Notes under the pieces: model-generated
Told to the model about the DNA's origin: nothing
The model's database searches: none
What the model saw: the letters and a program-made list of their open reading frames with translations, nothing else
NCBI RefSeq assembly: GCF_031846645.1
Contig: NZ_JAVRHN010000011.1
Coordinates: 70,765 to 134,764 of the forward strand
DNA length: 64,000 nucleotides
Direction: 5' to 3'
DNA from: Autumnicola psychrophila
GTDB taxonomy: Bacteria; Bacteroidota; Bacteroidia; Flavobacteriales; Flavobacteriaceae
In this document: positions 17,131-24,927 of the stretch, piece after piece
How positions within the stretch are numbered: position 1 is the stretch's first letter
Layout: the number at the start of each line of letters is the position of its first letter
Program-made: the position numbers and the translations under genes

Positions 17131-18150
17131 TTACTCTTGCTTTCCTCTTGTTTTTAGAAAATATTTTGGGTTTACTCCGTATTTTTCTTTAAAAATCTTG
17201 GAAAAGTAACTTCGGTTATTCAGACCAATCGCACTAACTATTTCAGAAATATTCTTTTCAGAATTCATAAGCATTTCCTTTGCTGCTTCCAGCTTTATAT
17301 GCTGCATGTATTTGTTTACAGTAAGATCATAAACATACTTAAAACCTTCCTGAAGCTTATTTACATTGGTTCCCGCCTCTTTGGCCAGCGACTCCACCGT
17401 AAGATTGCTACCAAGATCCCCCTGAATTCTCTTTGCCACATAATCTACTTTGTCGATATCAGATTTTCTTAAAATTTGCGGCAGCCTGTTTTCATCTTCA
17501 TCGTCCTGGTACTGTGAAATCTGGATCACCAACATTTCATACGCTTTTCCTTCAAGGAAAATAGAACGTAAAAATCCGGTTAAATTTTTCTGGTTGACCT
17601 CATCCATAAGGTCTGCTGCCTTTATGCTGTAATTTCCCTGGTAAAAAAATTGCTGCTCTGCTACCTCATCTCTAAAAAGACTGGTTAATGTGGGATCAAG
17701 ATCTTTAAAGTCGTGATTTGGTCTTCGGCTAAAGACAGACCTTATAATTTCCAGACTCGATACGTGAGTACTCTGATTGGCTTTAAAATGTAACACATGG
17801 CCGTTGTAGCCACTGCTGGAAACAATTATATTTTGATAGGTCTCTATGGTATGAATCTTTGCAGAATCCTGAAAAGCATGTCCTACGCTCCCTTCTGAAC
17901 AAAAAATAAACTTCAGAGGATGAACGGTGTTTAAAGAGAAACATATTTGAACGTCCTCATAGAACTTACAGTTATAGGCAATAAAACCAATTCCGGAATC
18001 AAAACTAGAGCCTCTAATAAACCCTTCTCCTATTTCTTCAGGTATTTCGAGTGTGATTTCTCCACTTCCGTTTCTGACAGAAGCACTTATAGATTCTGCT
18101 ATATCCTGAATTATTTCATGTACAGGTAAGGTTTTAACGTCTATTCTCAT
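17131..18150 (-). CDS. AraC-family transcriptional regulator
   Basis: A 339-aa regulator with two helix-turn-helix elements at the C-terminus (about residues 245-335): ESLAKEAGTNVNKLQEGF and NISEIVSAIGLNNRSYFSKI, followed by the family-typical KEKYGVNPKYFLK. The N-terminal 220 residues are a beta-rich sensor region that I do not recognise; there is no receiver domain. The gene faces away from the small membrane peptide and the arsenosugar genes, across a 312-base leader containing a spaced direct repeat that could be its operator. Its ligand is unknown; an arsenic or metabolite signal is only a guess. Confidence 0.88.
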   Translation of the reverse strand: MRIDVKTLPVHEIIQDIAESISASVRNGSGEITLEIPEEIGEGFIRGSSFDSGIGFIAYNCKFYEDVQICFSLNTVHPLKFIFCSEGSVGHAFQDSAKIHTIETYQNIIVSSSGYNGHVLHFKANQSTHVSSLEIIRSVFSRRPNHDFKDLDPTLTSLFRDEVAEQQFFYQGNYSIKAADLMDEVNQKNLTGFLRSIFLEGKAYEMLVIQISQYQDDEDENRLPQILRKSDIDKVDYVAKRIQGDLGSNLTVESLAKEAGTNVNKLQEGFKYVYDLTVNKYMQHIKLEAAKEMLMNSEKNISEIVSAIGLNNRSYFSKIFKEKYGVNPKYFLKTRGKQE

Positions 18151-18284
18151 TCTTTATGAGGCTTCAAGCCATTTTAACAAGCCCCGTAGCTTCCTATTTT
18201 TGATTTAATACTCTAATTTTTTTCGGGAACGTAAAATTAATATTTGCCTCCATTTCAAAGAGTACTCAGCACATTTTATGGCTA

Positions 18285-18388
18285 TTAGAATAATAGTAAT
18301 GGGAAAAACGTTATTCCCGTCACACAATCTAATTTTTTCACTAAAAATAACATATGAATTAAGATTAATTCGAATAACAGTAATGAGA
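18285..18388. repeat. Direct repeat pair, 20 bp, 84-bp spacing
   Basis: 18285-18304 and 18369-18388 share 17 of 20 bases (TTnGAATAAnAGTAATGnGA). The start-to-start distance is exactly 84 bp, about eight helical turns, so a protein bound at both would face the same side of the helix. They lie 135 and 219 bases upstream of the AraC-type start codon, an arrangement expected for an autoregulatory looping operator. Confidence 0.55.
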
Positions 18389-18462
18389 TCTAATGAAAAA
18401 AAGGACCTTTAATTTCTAAAATAGCGGCGGATTATGTTCTTCTGTTTCTAAATATACAATTT

Positions 18463-18579
18463 ATGACATTGGTTTACGTATTACTGGGACTGGAAATAGT
18501 AGTTGTCCTGGTCGTTTCATATTTCCTTATCAGAAAAATGATCAAGACATTAAAAAAGAAAAAAGAGAAATCTTTTTAA
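18463..18579 (+). CDS. Putative 38-residue single-pass membrane peptide
   Basis: A short ORF starting ATGACATTGG. The product begins MTLVYVLLGLEIVVVLVVSY, one strongly hydrophobic helix at about residues 3-22, then a basic tail (RKMIKTLKKKKEKS). Hydrophobic helix plus positive cytoplasmic tail is typical of small regulatory membrane proteins. It sits alone between the AraC-type regulator and the arsenosugar genes. No family is recognised. Chance is possible for an ORF this short, but the composition is unlike random AT-rich DNA. Confidence 0.5.
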   Translation: MTLVYVLLGLEIVVVLVVSYFLIRKMIKTLKKKKEKSF

Positions 18580-18869
18580 TGATTCCGGCTTTCCCTAAGT
18601 CTATCCTGCATTTGTTATAAAGTCATTAATTTATAGTGGCTCTTTCTAATTAAGCTGAAACTTTTCTTCAATTCTTCTTATATATTTCAGTTAAACTGAA
18701 ATTTTAAAAGCAGTACCTCAAAAAGCTATTGCACTCCATTTTTCTCAAATGTAAGAATCATGATCAATAGCGAATCTTTTTACTGAAATAATAATCATTT
18801 CAATATCCTTTTCATTTACGATTTCGTAGAGCTGCATATAAACCCTTATATTTATTGCAAAAAAGAACT

Positions 18870-19205
18870 ATGGCTAAAAATTATTACGATCCGGCAGATC
18901 TAAGGAAATTTGGGGAAATTACAGAATGGAGTGAAGAATTAGGATCTAAGTTTTTTGATTACTACGGGAAAGTATTTGAAGAAGGCGCACTTACCGCCCG
19001 GGAAAAATCGCTTATCGCACTTGCCGTTTCTCACGTGGTTAAATGTCCTTATTGCATAGATGCTTACACCAAAGACGGACTGCAACGCGGAATTACAAAG
19101 GAAGAAATGATGGAAGCCGTACATGCAGGAGCTGCGATAGAAAGTGGGGCCACCCTTGTACATGGCGTACAAATGATGAATAAGTATAAGAAACTCAGCA
19201 TGTAA
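18870..19205 (+). CDS. AhpD-like arsenosugar-associated protein (carboxymuconolactone decarboxylase family)
   Basis: A 111-aa protein starting MAKNYYDPADLRKF; the ATG at 18870 is preferred to a TTG five codons upstream. It is a CMD/AhpD-type helical protein with the redox motif in HVVKCPYCIDAYTKDGL (CPYC at about residues 57-60) and the following EEMMEAVHAGAAIESGATL helix. AhpD-like CxxC proteins are peroxidase or thiol-redox partners. Members in this setting are catalogued as arsenosugar biosynthesis-associated peroxidase-like proteins. It is the first gene of the arsenosugar set, 68 bases before arsS. A role in keeping arsenic or thiols reduced fits but is inferred. Confidence 0.85.
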   Translation: MAKNYYDPADLRKFGEITEWSEELGSKFFDYYGKVFEEGALTAREKSLIALAVSHVVKCPYCIDAYTKDGLQRGITKEEMMEAVHAGAAIESGATLVHGVQMMNKYKKLSM

Positions 19206-19273
19206 TTTCGTCTGAAGTTATTCGTCTAAAAGCAACAGCACCCAACTTTTTTCAATTTATTGACTATTCCCGT

Positions 19274-20329
19274 ATGCCTTTAAAATCATTAAAAGCCAGA
19301 GAAGACGACCTTTCCAGTCCTTCAAAACAACTGGAGTTCCTCAACAACGGACTTTTTAGCGACGGTGAACTTCCGCGTTTTAAAGACAAAATTGCCGAAA
19401 CGAACAAGCTTCCGCTAAAGCCAAAGAAGCTGGAAATTCTTCAGCTTAATCTGGGTTATATGTGTAACCAGGTTTGTTCGCATTGCCATGTAGATGCTGG
19501 TCCAGATCGCAAGGAGATTATGACCGTAGAGACCATGCAACAGTGCCTGGAAGTGATTAAAAACACTGGAGCTCATACTTTGGATTTAACCGGTGGCGCA
19601 CCAGAAATGAACCCGAATTTTCGCTGGTTCGTGGAGGAAGCCTCTAAAGCCGGAATTAAGGACTTTATCGTCCGTTCCAATCTTACAATTATCCTGGCAA
19701 ACAAAAAGTATCACGATTTACCGGAATTCTTCAAAGAGTATAACGTACATGTAATTTCTTCCCTGCCCTTTTATAAAAAGGAGAAAACCGACAAACAACG
19801 CGGCAGCGGAGTTTTTGATAAATCCATAAAAGCTTTGCAAATGCTCAATAAAGTTGGCTATGCACAGGAAAACACGGGTCTAAAACTCGATCTTGTTTAT
19901 AATCCTTCCGGGGCATTTTTACCTACCAATCAGGAGGCCATGGAACGGGATTTTAAAACAGCTCTTAAAAAGGATTTCGATATTGATTTCAACAATCTTT
20001 TTGCTATTACAAACCTGCCAATAAGCCGGTTTCTGGAGTTCTTAATAGCTTCAGAAAATTATGAAGATTATATGTACGCCCTGGTTGAAGCTTATAATCC
20101 TGCGGCGGTAGAAAATGTAATGTGTACCAATACCATTTCGGTAAGCTGGGACGGCTGGCTTTACGACTGCGATTTTAACCAGATGCTGGATCTAAAAGTA
20201 AATAGCAAGGTGAAACACATTAGCGATTATAATGAAGATTTGCTTAATGACAGAGAAATTCTAATTTCCCAGCATTGCTACGGTTGTACGGCCGGTGCAG
20301 GTAGTAGCTGCCAGGGAACAGTAGCCTAA
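19274..20329 (+). CDS. arsS: Arsenosugar biosynthesis radical SAM protein ArsS
   Basis: A 351-aa radical SAM enzyme with the cluster motif Cys64-x3-Cys68-x2-Cys71 (YMCNQVCSHCHVDAG), the DLTGGAPEMNP SAM-binding strand, and extra C-terminal cysteines (MCTNTISV, LYDCDFN, QHCYGCTAGAGSSC) typical of this Cys-rich subfamily. ArsS is credited with moving the 5'-deoxyadenosyl group of SAM onto dimethylarsenite to give the dimethylarsinoyl-adenosine precursor of arsenosugars. It is followed 15 bases later by the CofC-like glycosyltransferase, then a phosphorylase and arsM, which supports the assignment. Confidence 0.92.
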   Translation: MPLKSLKAREDDLSSPSKQLEFLNNGLFSDGELPRFKDKIAETNKLPLKPKKLEILQLNLGYMCNQVCSHCHVDAGPDRKEIMTVETMQQCLEVIKNTGAHTLDLTGGAPEMNPNFRWFVEEASKAGIKDFIVRSNLTIILANKKYHDLPEFFKEYNVHVISSLPFYKKEKTDKQRGSGVFDKSIKALQMLNKVGYAQENTGLKLDLVYNPSGAFLPTNQEAMERDFKTALKKDFDIDFNNLFAITNLPISRFLEFLIASENYEDYMYALVEAYNPAAVENVMCTNTISVSWDGWLYDCDFNQMLDLKVNSKVKHISDYNEDLLNDREILISQHCYGCTAGAGSSCQGTVA

Positions 20330-20344
20330 AATTGACAATTATCG

Positions 20345-20959
20345 ATGCAGAAAAATTCAAAGGGTAATCTTCTTCTCATTTTTACCCGAAATCCGGAGTT
20401 GGGAAAGGTAAAAACACGGCTTGCAAAGGAGACAGGAGAGAAAAATGCGTTAGAAATCTATAAATTTCTTCTGAAGCATACGGTCTCGGTTACAAAAGAG
20501 TTAAAAATCACGAAAAGGGTGTACTATTCTGAAGAAATTCAGGAAAATGACGTTTGGAATAATAATTTTTTTGAGAAAAGGCTTCAGAAAGGCGGTTCTT
20601 TGGGTGAACGGATGAAAAATGCTTTTTTAGAAGGCTTTCAGGATGGGTATCAAAAAATTGCAATTATCGGCAGTGATTTGTTTGAAATTCAGCAAAAAGA
20701 TTTAGAAGAAGCTTTTGCAGAACTTCAGCAGAATGAGTTTGTAATAGGTCCTGCAGAAGATGGCGGCTATTATTTTTTAGGAATGAAAAGCCTAAATTCA
20801 GCGTTATTCAAGAGTAAAAACTGGGGAACAAGTTCTGTTCTTCAGGATACATTAAAAGATTTACAAGACCATCAGGTAAAATTACTAAAAACCCGGAATG
20901 ATGTCGATACATTTAAAGATATCAAGGATCATCCTGCTTTTCAGCAATTCCTGAAATAA
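20345..20959 (+). CDS. CofC-like arsenosugar glycosyltransferase (TIGR04282-type)
   Basis: A 204-aa nucleotidyl/glycosyltransferase-fold protein. It opens with LLLIFTRNPELGKVKTRLAKE, the nucleotide-binding start of the family, has IIGSDLFEIQ as the metal-binding acidic turn, then EDGGYYFLGMKS. The family is recorded as an arsenosugar-biosynthesis glycosyltransferase because it travels with ArsS. It lies 15 bases after arsS and 7 before the phosphorylase. The acceptor is not known from sequence; transfer involving the dimethylarsinoyl-ribosyl unit is the natural hypothesis. Confidence 0.88.
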   Translation: MQKNSKGNLLLIFTRNPELGKVKTRLAKETGEKNALEIYKFLLKHTVSVTKELKITKRVYYSEEIQENDVWNNNFFEKRLQKGGSLGERMKNAFLEGFQDGYQKIAIIGSDLFEIQQKDLEEAFAELQQNEFVIGPAEDGGYYFLGMKSLNSALFKSKNWGTSSVLQDTLKDLQDHQVKLLKTRNDVDTFKDIKDHPAFQQFLK

Positions 20960-20966
20960 CACTATT

Positions 20967-21779
20967 ATGATAAAACAAATTAAAGAATCTACAGACTTTC
21001 TTATTTCCCATGGATTTGATGCTCCGCAAATTGGAATTATCCTCGGCACCGGACTTGGGAAATTAATTGATGAAATTGAAATAGAAGCCGAAGTCAGTTA
21101 CAACCACATCCCCTATTTTCCAACTGCGACGGTAGAATTTCATAAAGGAAAACTTATCTACGGTAGCCTGAAAGGAAAGAAAGTAGTGGTAATGCAGGGG
21201 CGTTTTCATTTATACGAAGGTTACTCGCTACAGGACGTTACCTATCCTGTGAGGGTAATGAAGCATTTGGGCATTCAGAAATTATTGGTTTCCAACGCTG
21301 CCGGATCTATAAACCTCAACTTCAAAAAGGGTGAAATTATGCTTATTGAAGATCACCTTAACCTCCAGGGAGGCTCTCCCCTCGCCTTTCATGGCGTGGA
21401 GCATTTAGGAGAGCGGTTTGTAGATATGAGCCAGCCTTACGATCCCGAAATGAACAAATCCTTAGAAGCATCGGCTAAAAAGAACAATATTATCCTGCAC
21501 AAGGGGGTTTATGCCTCTGTGCTTGGACCGCAACTGGAAACAAAGGCTGAATATCGTTACCTGAAAATGATTGGTGCAGATGCCGTGGGAATGAGTACCG
21601 TTCCTGAAGTTATTGTGGCAAATCACTTAAAAATTCCGGTGTCGGCGGTTTCTGTAATTACTGATGAAGGTGATCCTGATAACCTTGAACCGGTGAAGAT
21701 CGAGGATATAATTGCCATGGCCGAAAAAGCCGAACCTAACATGATTACCCTTTTTAAGGAAATAATTAAGAATTTATAA
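20967..21779 (+). CDS. Purine nucleoside phosphorylase, probable 6-aminopurine type
   Basis: A 270-aa trimeric PNP/MTAP-family enzyme: phosphate-site ILGTGLG (25-31), GRFHLYEG (78-85), SNAAGSIN (109-116), GPQLETKAE (187-195) and VGMSTVPEVI (207-216). Glu191 matches Glu201 of human PNP. The residue matching human Asn243 is Asp233 (in SVITDEGDPD), a change associated with acceptance of adenine nucleosides. Sitting between the glycosyltransferase and arsM, it is well placed to remove adenine from 5'-deoxy-5'-dimethylarsinoyl-adenosine. It could alternatively be the housekeeping PNP of this genome. The arsM start lies 3 bases downstream. Confidence 0.9.
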   Translation: MIKQIKESTDFLISHGFDAPQIGIILGTGLGKLIDEIEIEAEVSYNHIPYFPTATVEFHKGKLIYGSLKGKKVVVMQGRFHLYEGYSLQDVTYPVRVMKHLGIQKLLVSNAAGSINLNFKKGEIMLIEDHLNLQGGSPLAFHGVEHLGERFVDMSQPYDPEMNKSLEASAKKNNIILHKGVYASVLGPQLETKAEYRYLKMIGADAVGMSTVPEVIVANHLKIPVSAVSVITDEGDPDNLEPVKIEDIIAMAEKAEPNMITLFKEIIKNL

Positions 21780-21782
21780 AAC

Positions 21783-22751
21783 ATGAGCTACCTCGAAACC
21801 ACACGAAATATTTACCGAGATGCTGCGCTTACTCCAGATGTTGGGTTGTGCTGCACTACAAATCCAATCTGGGAATTACCGGGATTAAAAATTCCGAAGA
21901 TCATGCAGGAGATGAATTACGGCTGCGGTAGTACTGTTCATCCCCGTGATCTTTCTAAAAACCCAAAGATTTTATATGTTGGAGTTGGTGGAGGAATGGA
22001 GCTGCTTCAGTTCGCCTATTTTTCCCGAACAAAAGGCGGAGTTATTGGAGTAGATTCTGTAGATGAAATGCTGGAAGCTTCCAGAAAAAACTTCACTGAA
22101 GCCGAACTTCAGAATAATTGGTTTAAGAGTGATTTTGTTAAATTAAAAAAAGGTGATGCGTTGGATTTACCCGTGGCGGAAAATTCCATTGATGTTGCAG
22201 CTCAGAATTGTCTTTTCAACATCTTTAAAACCGAAGATCTTAAAAAAGCACTTGAAGAAATGTACCGGGTGCTAAAACCAAATGGAAGATTGGTAATGAG
22301 CGATCCCATCTGCGAGCAACCAATGAAGGACGAACTGCGGAATGACGAGCGTTTAAGGGCTTTATGCCTTAGCGGCTCACTTTCGCTTAACGATTATTTA
22401 AAAGCGCTCACCGATGTTGGCTTCGGAACTATAGAAATACGCGCGAGGAAACCTTATCGGATTCTTGATCCCAAACATTATCCTACAGACGAATTAATCT
22501 TTATAGAATCTGTTGAAGTGGCGGCTATAAAAGACCCTATGCCTGAAGACGGACCTTGTATTTTTACTGGAAAAGCTGCAATTTACTACGGAGACGAGGA
22601 TTACTTCGATGATAAAAAAAGTCACGTATTATTACAAAACCAGCCATTGGCAGTTTGTGACAAGACAGCGGCAGCACTGGCAGATTTAAACAGGAATGAT
22701 ATTTTTATCAGCGAATCTACCTTTCACTATGATGGCGGCGGTTGTTGTTAG
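21783..22751 (+). CDS. arsM: Arsenite S-adenosylmethionine methyltransferase ArsM (arsenosugar type)
   Basis: A 322-aa SAM-dependent methyltransferase. The SAM loop is ILYVGVGGGMELLQFA (62-77), followed by IGVDSVDEML. Conserved cysteines for trivalent arsenic are visible as GLCCTTNP (23-24), NYGCGSTV (48), AQNCLFNI and ALCLSGSL, and the protein ends in GGGCC. This Cys pattern marks the arsenosugar-associated ArsM branch, not a generic methyltransferase. It would produce the dimethylated arsenic used by ArsS. It closes the five-gene plus-strand run and is followed by a long palindrome. Confidence 0.92.
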   Translation: MSYLETTRNIYRDAALTPDVGLCCTTNPIWELPGLKIPKIMQEMNYGCGSTVHPRDLSKNPKILYVGVGGGMELLQFAYFSRTKGGVIGVDSVDEMLEASRKNFTEAELQNNWFKSDFVKLKKGDALDLPVAENSIDVAAQNCLFNIFKTEDLKKALEEMYRVLKPNGRLVMSDPICEQPMKDELRNDERLRALCLSGSLSLNDYLKALTDVGFGTIEIRARKPYRILDPKHYPTDELIFIESVEVAAIKDPMPEDGPCIFTGKAAIYYGDEDYFDDKKSHVLLQNQPLAVCDKTAAALADLNRNDIFISESTFHYDGGGCC

Positions 22752-22767
22752 GTTTTTTATTAACAGA

Positions 22768-22806
22768 TTTAACCCTCACAGGTTTTAAAAACCTGTGAGG
22801 GTTAAA
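22768..22806. repeat. Dispersed palindrome, CCTCACAGG type, copy 1
   Basis: A 39-base almost loopless inverted repeat with arms built on AACCCTCACAGGTTTT, centred near 22787. It lies between the converging arsM and DUF547 genes, where it could act as a bidirectional terminator, though no T-run follows. A degenerate second copy is at 28751-28783. Confidence 0.75.
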
Positions 22807-22822
22807 ACAAGTTTATACCTTC

Positions 22823-23530
22823 CTACCAATCATTTAGTTCCCAGTTATATTCATAGAAACCGGTATTCTTTCTTTCAGAAATTTTATTTTTCCTGTAGCC
22901 ATTTATATACTGAATAAGGTTCTTTCCTGCGCTCGTAAAATCTTCTTTGTACCACTTAAATATTTCCGAAAGCAAAATCTTATTTTCGTATACTCTTATA
23001 AATTCCGGATCATTTAACACTTTGACTGTTTGCTCCTCAAGCTGTTGCTCAAGGGTTTCCGGTTTATATGCTTCAGAAATTAACGGCGGACAACTTTTTG
23101 CAGCGCAAACCAATGCAAAATGAAATCGCTCTTCTAAAGGGAAATTCCCAAAAAGTAATTCGTGTTCGATTTCATCTAAAGTGACCGATTTTAAGCCGAG
23201 GCTATAGGGTTGTTCATCAAAAAAACCTTCAATATCCAGCGGAGATTTAACAGGATATTTTTTTACTATTCCGTCAATCACGGCAAGATTATAAGCATTA
23301 ATCCAGAAAGCCTGGAAAATTTCTTCCTCTTCAGGGCTCGTTCTAATTTTTTTTGCCAGGTTCAGCAGCTCCTGCAAATCCTTCGGATTTTCTTTTATCT
23401 CAGCATATTTTACTTTTCCGTTTTCAACATAAGACTGAAAGAAATTGTCTGCTTTGTTAAAAAATTGAGATGTATCTTGCGCTGAAAGAACTGCGGAAAA
23501 CAGCAGAATCAAAAAGGTTAAATGCTTCAT
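22823..23530 (-). CDS. DUF547-domain secreted protein
   Basis: A 235-aa protein (ATG at 23530; the longer ORF uses a TTG one codon earlier). The signal peptide MKHLTFLILLFSAVLSAQ points to the periplasm. DUF547 features are visible: FQAFWINAYNLAVIDGIV, RFHFALVCAAKSCPPLISEAY (a conserved Cys pair) and VLNDPEFIRVYENKILLSEIFKWY. The biochemical function of DUF547 is unknown. It stands antisense within the arsenosugar region between arsM and the flavoprotein, and diverges from the latter with 96 bases between starts, so shared regulation is possible. Confidence 0.85.
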   Translation of the reverse strand: MKHLTFLILLFSAVLSAQDTSQFFNKADNFFQSYVENGKVKYAEIKENPKDLQELLNLAKKIRTSPEEEEIFQAFWINAYNLAVIDGIVKKYPVKSPLDIEGFFDEQPYSLGLKSVTLDEIEHELLFGNFPLEERFHFALVCAAKSCPPLISEAYKPETLEQQLEEQTVKVLNDPEFIRVYENKILLSEIFKWYKEDFTSAGKNLIQYINGYRKNKISERKNTGFYEYNWELNDW

Positions 23531-23626
23531 CAAATCTTAAAATTAAGGTTGTTCGGACTATTGCGTGTATTTTTTTATACTTTCAATAATCGAACCATCC
23601 TGCAAACCTTCTAAACTATAAAAAAT

Positions 23627-24913
23627 ATGGAGCACATCGTCATTATAGGTAACGGAATTTCAGGAATTACTGCGGCAAGACATATCCGGAAGCATTCTGA
23701 TAAAAAAATCACCGTTATTTCTGACGAAAATGAGTACTTTTTTTCGCGTACGGCGCTCATGTATGTTTATATGGGGCATATGAAATGGGAACATCTTGAG
23801 CCTTATGCTGATTGGTTTTGGGAGAAAAACAGGATCAATTTAAAGTCGGCGCATGTAGAGAAAATCGACTTTCAGTCTAAACAGTTGTTTTTTTCTTCAG
23901 AAGAATCTATGAATTACGACAAACTGGTGCTCGCCACAGGCTCTGCGTATAACAAATACAATTGGGAAGGCGAAAACCTCGAAGGAGTTCAGGGGCTGGT
24001 AACAAAGCAGGACCTTCAGCTTCTCGAAAAAAACTCTGATAATTGCAGGCATGCGGTTATTGTTGGCGGCGGATTGATTGCTGTTGAACTGGCAGAAATG
24101 CTACGCACCAGAAAAATTGAAGTAACCATCCTGGTTCGCGAAAAAGCTTTTTGGGGTAATGTCTTGCCTCATGAAGATGCGCAGATGATTTCTGATCATA
24201 TTAAATCCCATCACGTAGATCTGCGACATGAAACCGAACTTCACAAAATCCTACCGGACGAAAACGGAAGAGTAAGAGCAGTTATTACCAAGAGCGGGGA
24301 AGAAATCGAATGTCAGCTTGTAGGCCTTTGCGTGGGAGTGCATCCAAACGTCGATTTCCTGAAGGATACAGAACTTGAAATTGAAAAGGGCATTTTGGTC
24401 AACAATTACCTGGAAACTAATGTACCGGAAGTATATGCGATTGGCGATTGCGCACAACAACGGGAAGTTTTAGGCCAGCGAAAAGCTGTGGAAGCCGTAT
24501 GGTATACCGGCAGAATGATGGGCGAAACCCTTGCACAAACACTTACCGGAAACAGATTGAAATATAACCCCGGAAACTGGTTTAACAGCGCTAAATTTTT
24601 TGATATTGAATATCAAACTTACGGTTGGGTCTGGGCTAAACCTAAAGAAAACGAACAGCATTTTCACTGGCAACATAAAGACAACACGAAAGCAATTACG
24701 ATTGGTTATAATACTGAAACCAGCCAGTTTCTCGGAATAAACACCTTCGGGATAAGGATGCGCCACGAAGTTTTTGACCGCTGGTTAAATGAAAAGAGGA
24801 GTATTGGCTATGTCCTGGCTAACCTTAAAGAAGCTAATTTCGACCCGGAGTTTTATACCCGTCATGAAAAGGAAATTTTTAGGAGTTTTAAGAATGAGCT
24901 TGAAAAGGCGTAA
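23627..24913 (+). CDS. NAD(P)/FAD-dependent oxidoreductase (pyridine nucleotide-disulphide class)
   Basis: A 428-aa flavoprotein. The FAD-binding start is IVIIGNGISGITAARHI, the second Rossmann loop for NAD(P)H is HAVIVGGGLIAVELAEML (about 141-158), and the FAD ribityl motif is VPEVYAIGDCAQQRE. The fold is that of NADH:rubredoxin, nitrite-reductase-like or ferredoxin reductases, with a longer C-terminal domain. There is no redox CxxC, so electrons probably leave to a protein partner. The 4Fe-4S membrane protein begins 14 bases downstream and is the obvious candidate. Together they resemble an NAD(P)H-to-membrane electron path. Confidence 0.85.
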   Translation: MEHIVIIGNGISGITAARHIRKHSDKKITVISDENEYFFSRTALMYVYMGHMKWEHLEPYADWFWEKNRINLKSAHVEKIDFQSKQLFFSSEESMNYDKLVLATGSAYNKYNWEGENLEGVQGLVTKQDLQLLEKNSDNCRHAVIVGGGLIAVELAEMLRTRKIEVTILVREKAFWGNVLPHEDAQMISDHIKSHHVDLRHETELHKILPDENGRVRAVITKSGEEIECQLVGLCVGVHPNVDFLKDTELEIEKGILVNNYLETNVPEVYAIGDCAQQREVLGQRKAVEAVWYTGRMMGETLAQTLTGNRLKYNPGNWFNSAKFFDIEYQTYGWVWAKPKENEQHFHWQHKDNTKAITIGYNTETSQFLGINTFGIRMRHEVFDRWLNEKRSIGYVLANLKEANFDPEFYTRHEKEIFRSFKNELEKA

Positions 24914-24927
24914 CAATTAATAACACA

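Larger units (their letters stand above)
18151..18869. other. Regulatory gap between AraC gene and arsenosugar operon
   Basis: The 719-base AT-rich stretch holds a spaced direct repeat (18285-18388), a short inverted GGGAA/TTCCC element at about 18301-18320, and one 38-codon ORF (18463-18579). No RNA gene was recognised. The last 290 bases, upstream of 18870, contain only AT-rich DNA in which I cannot place a confident promoter. Confidence 0.5.
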
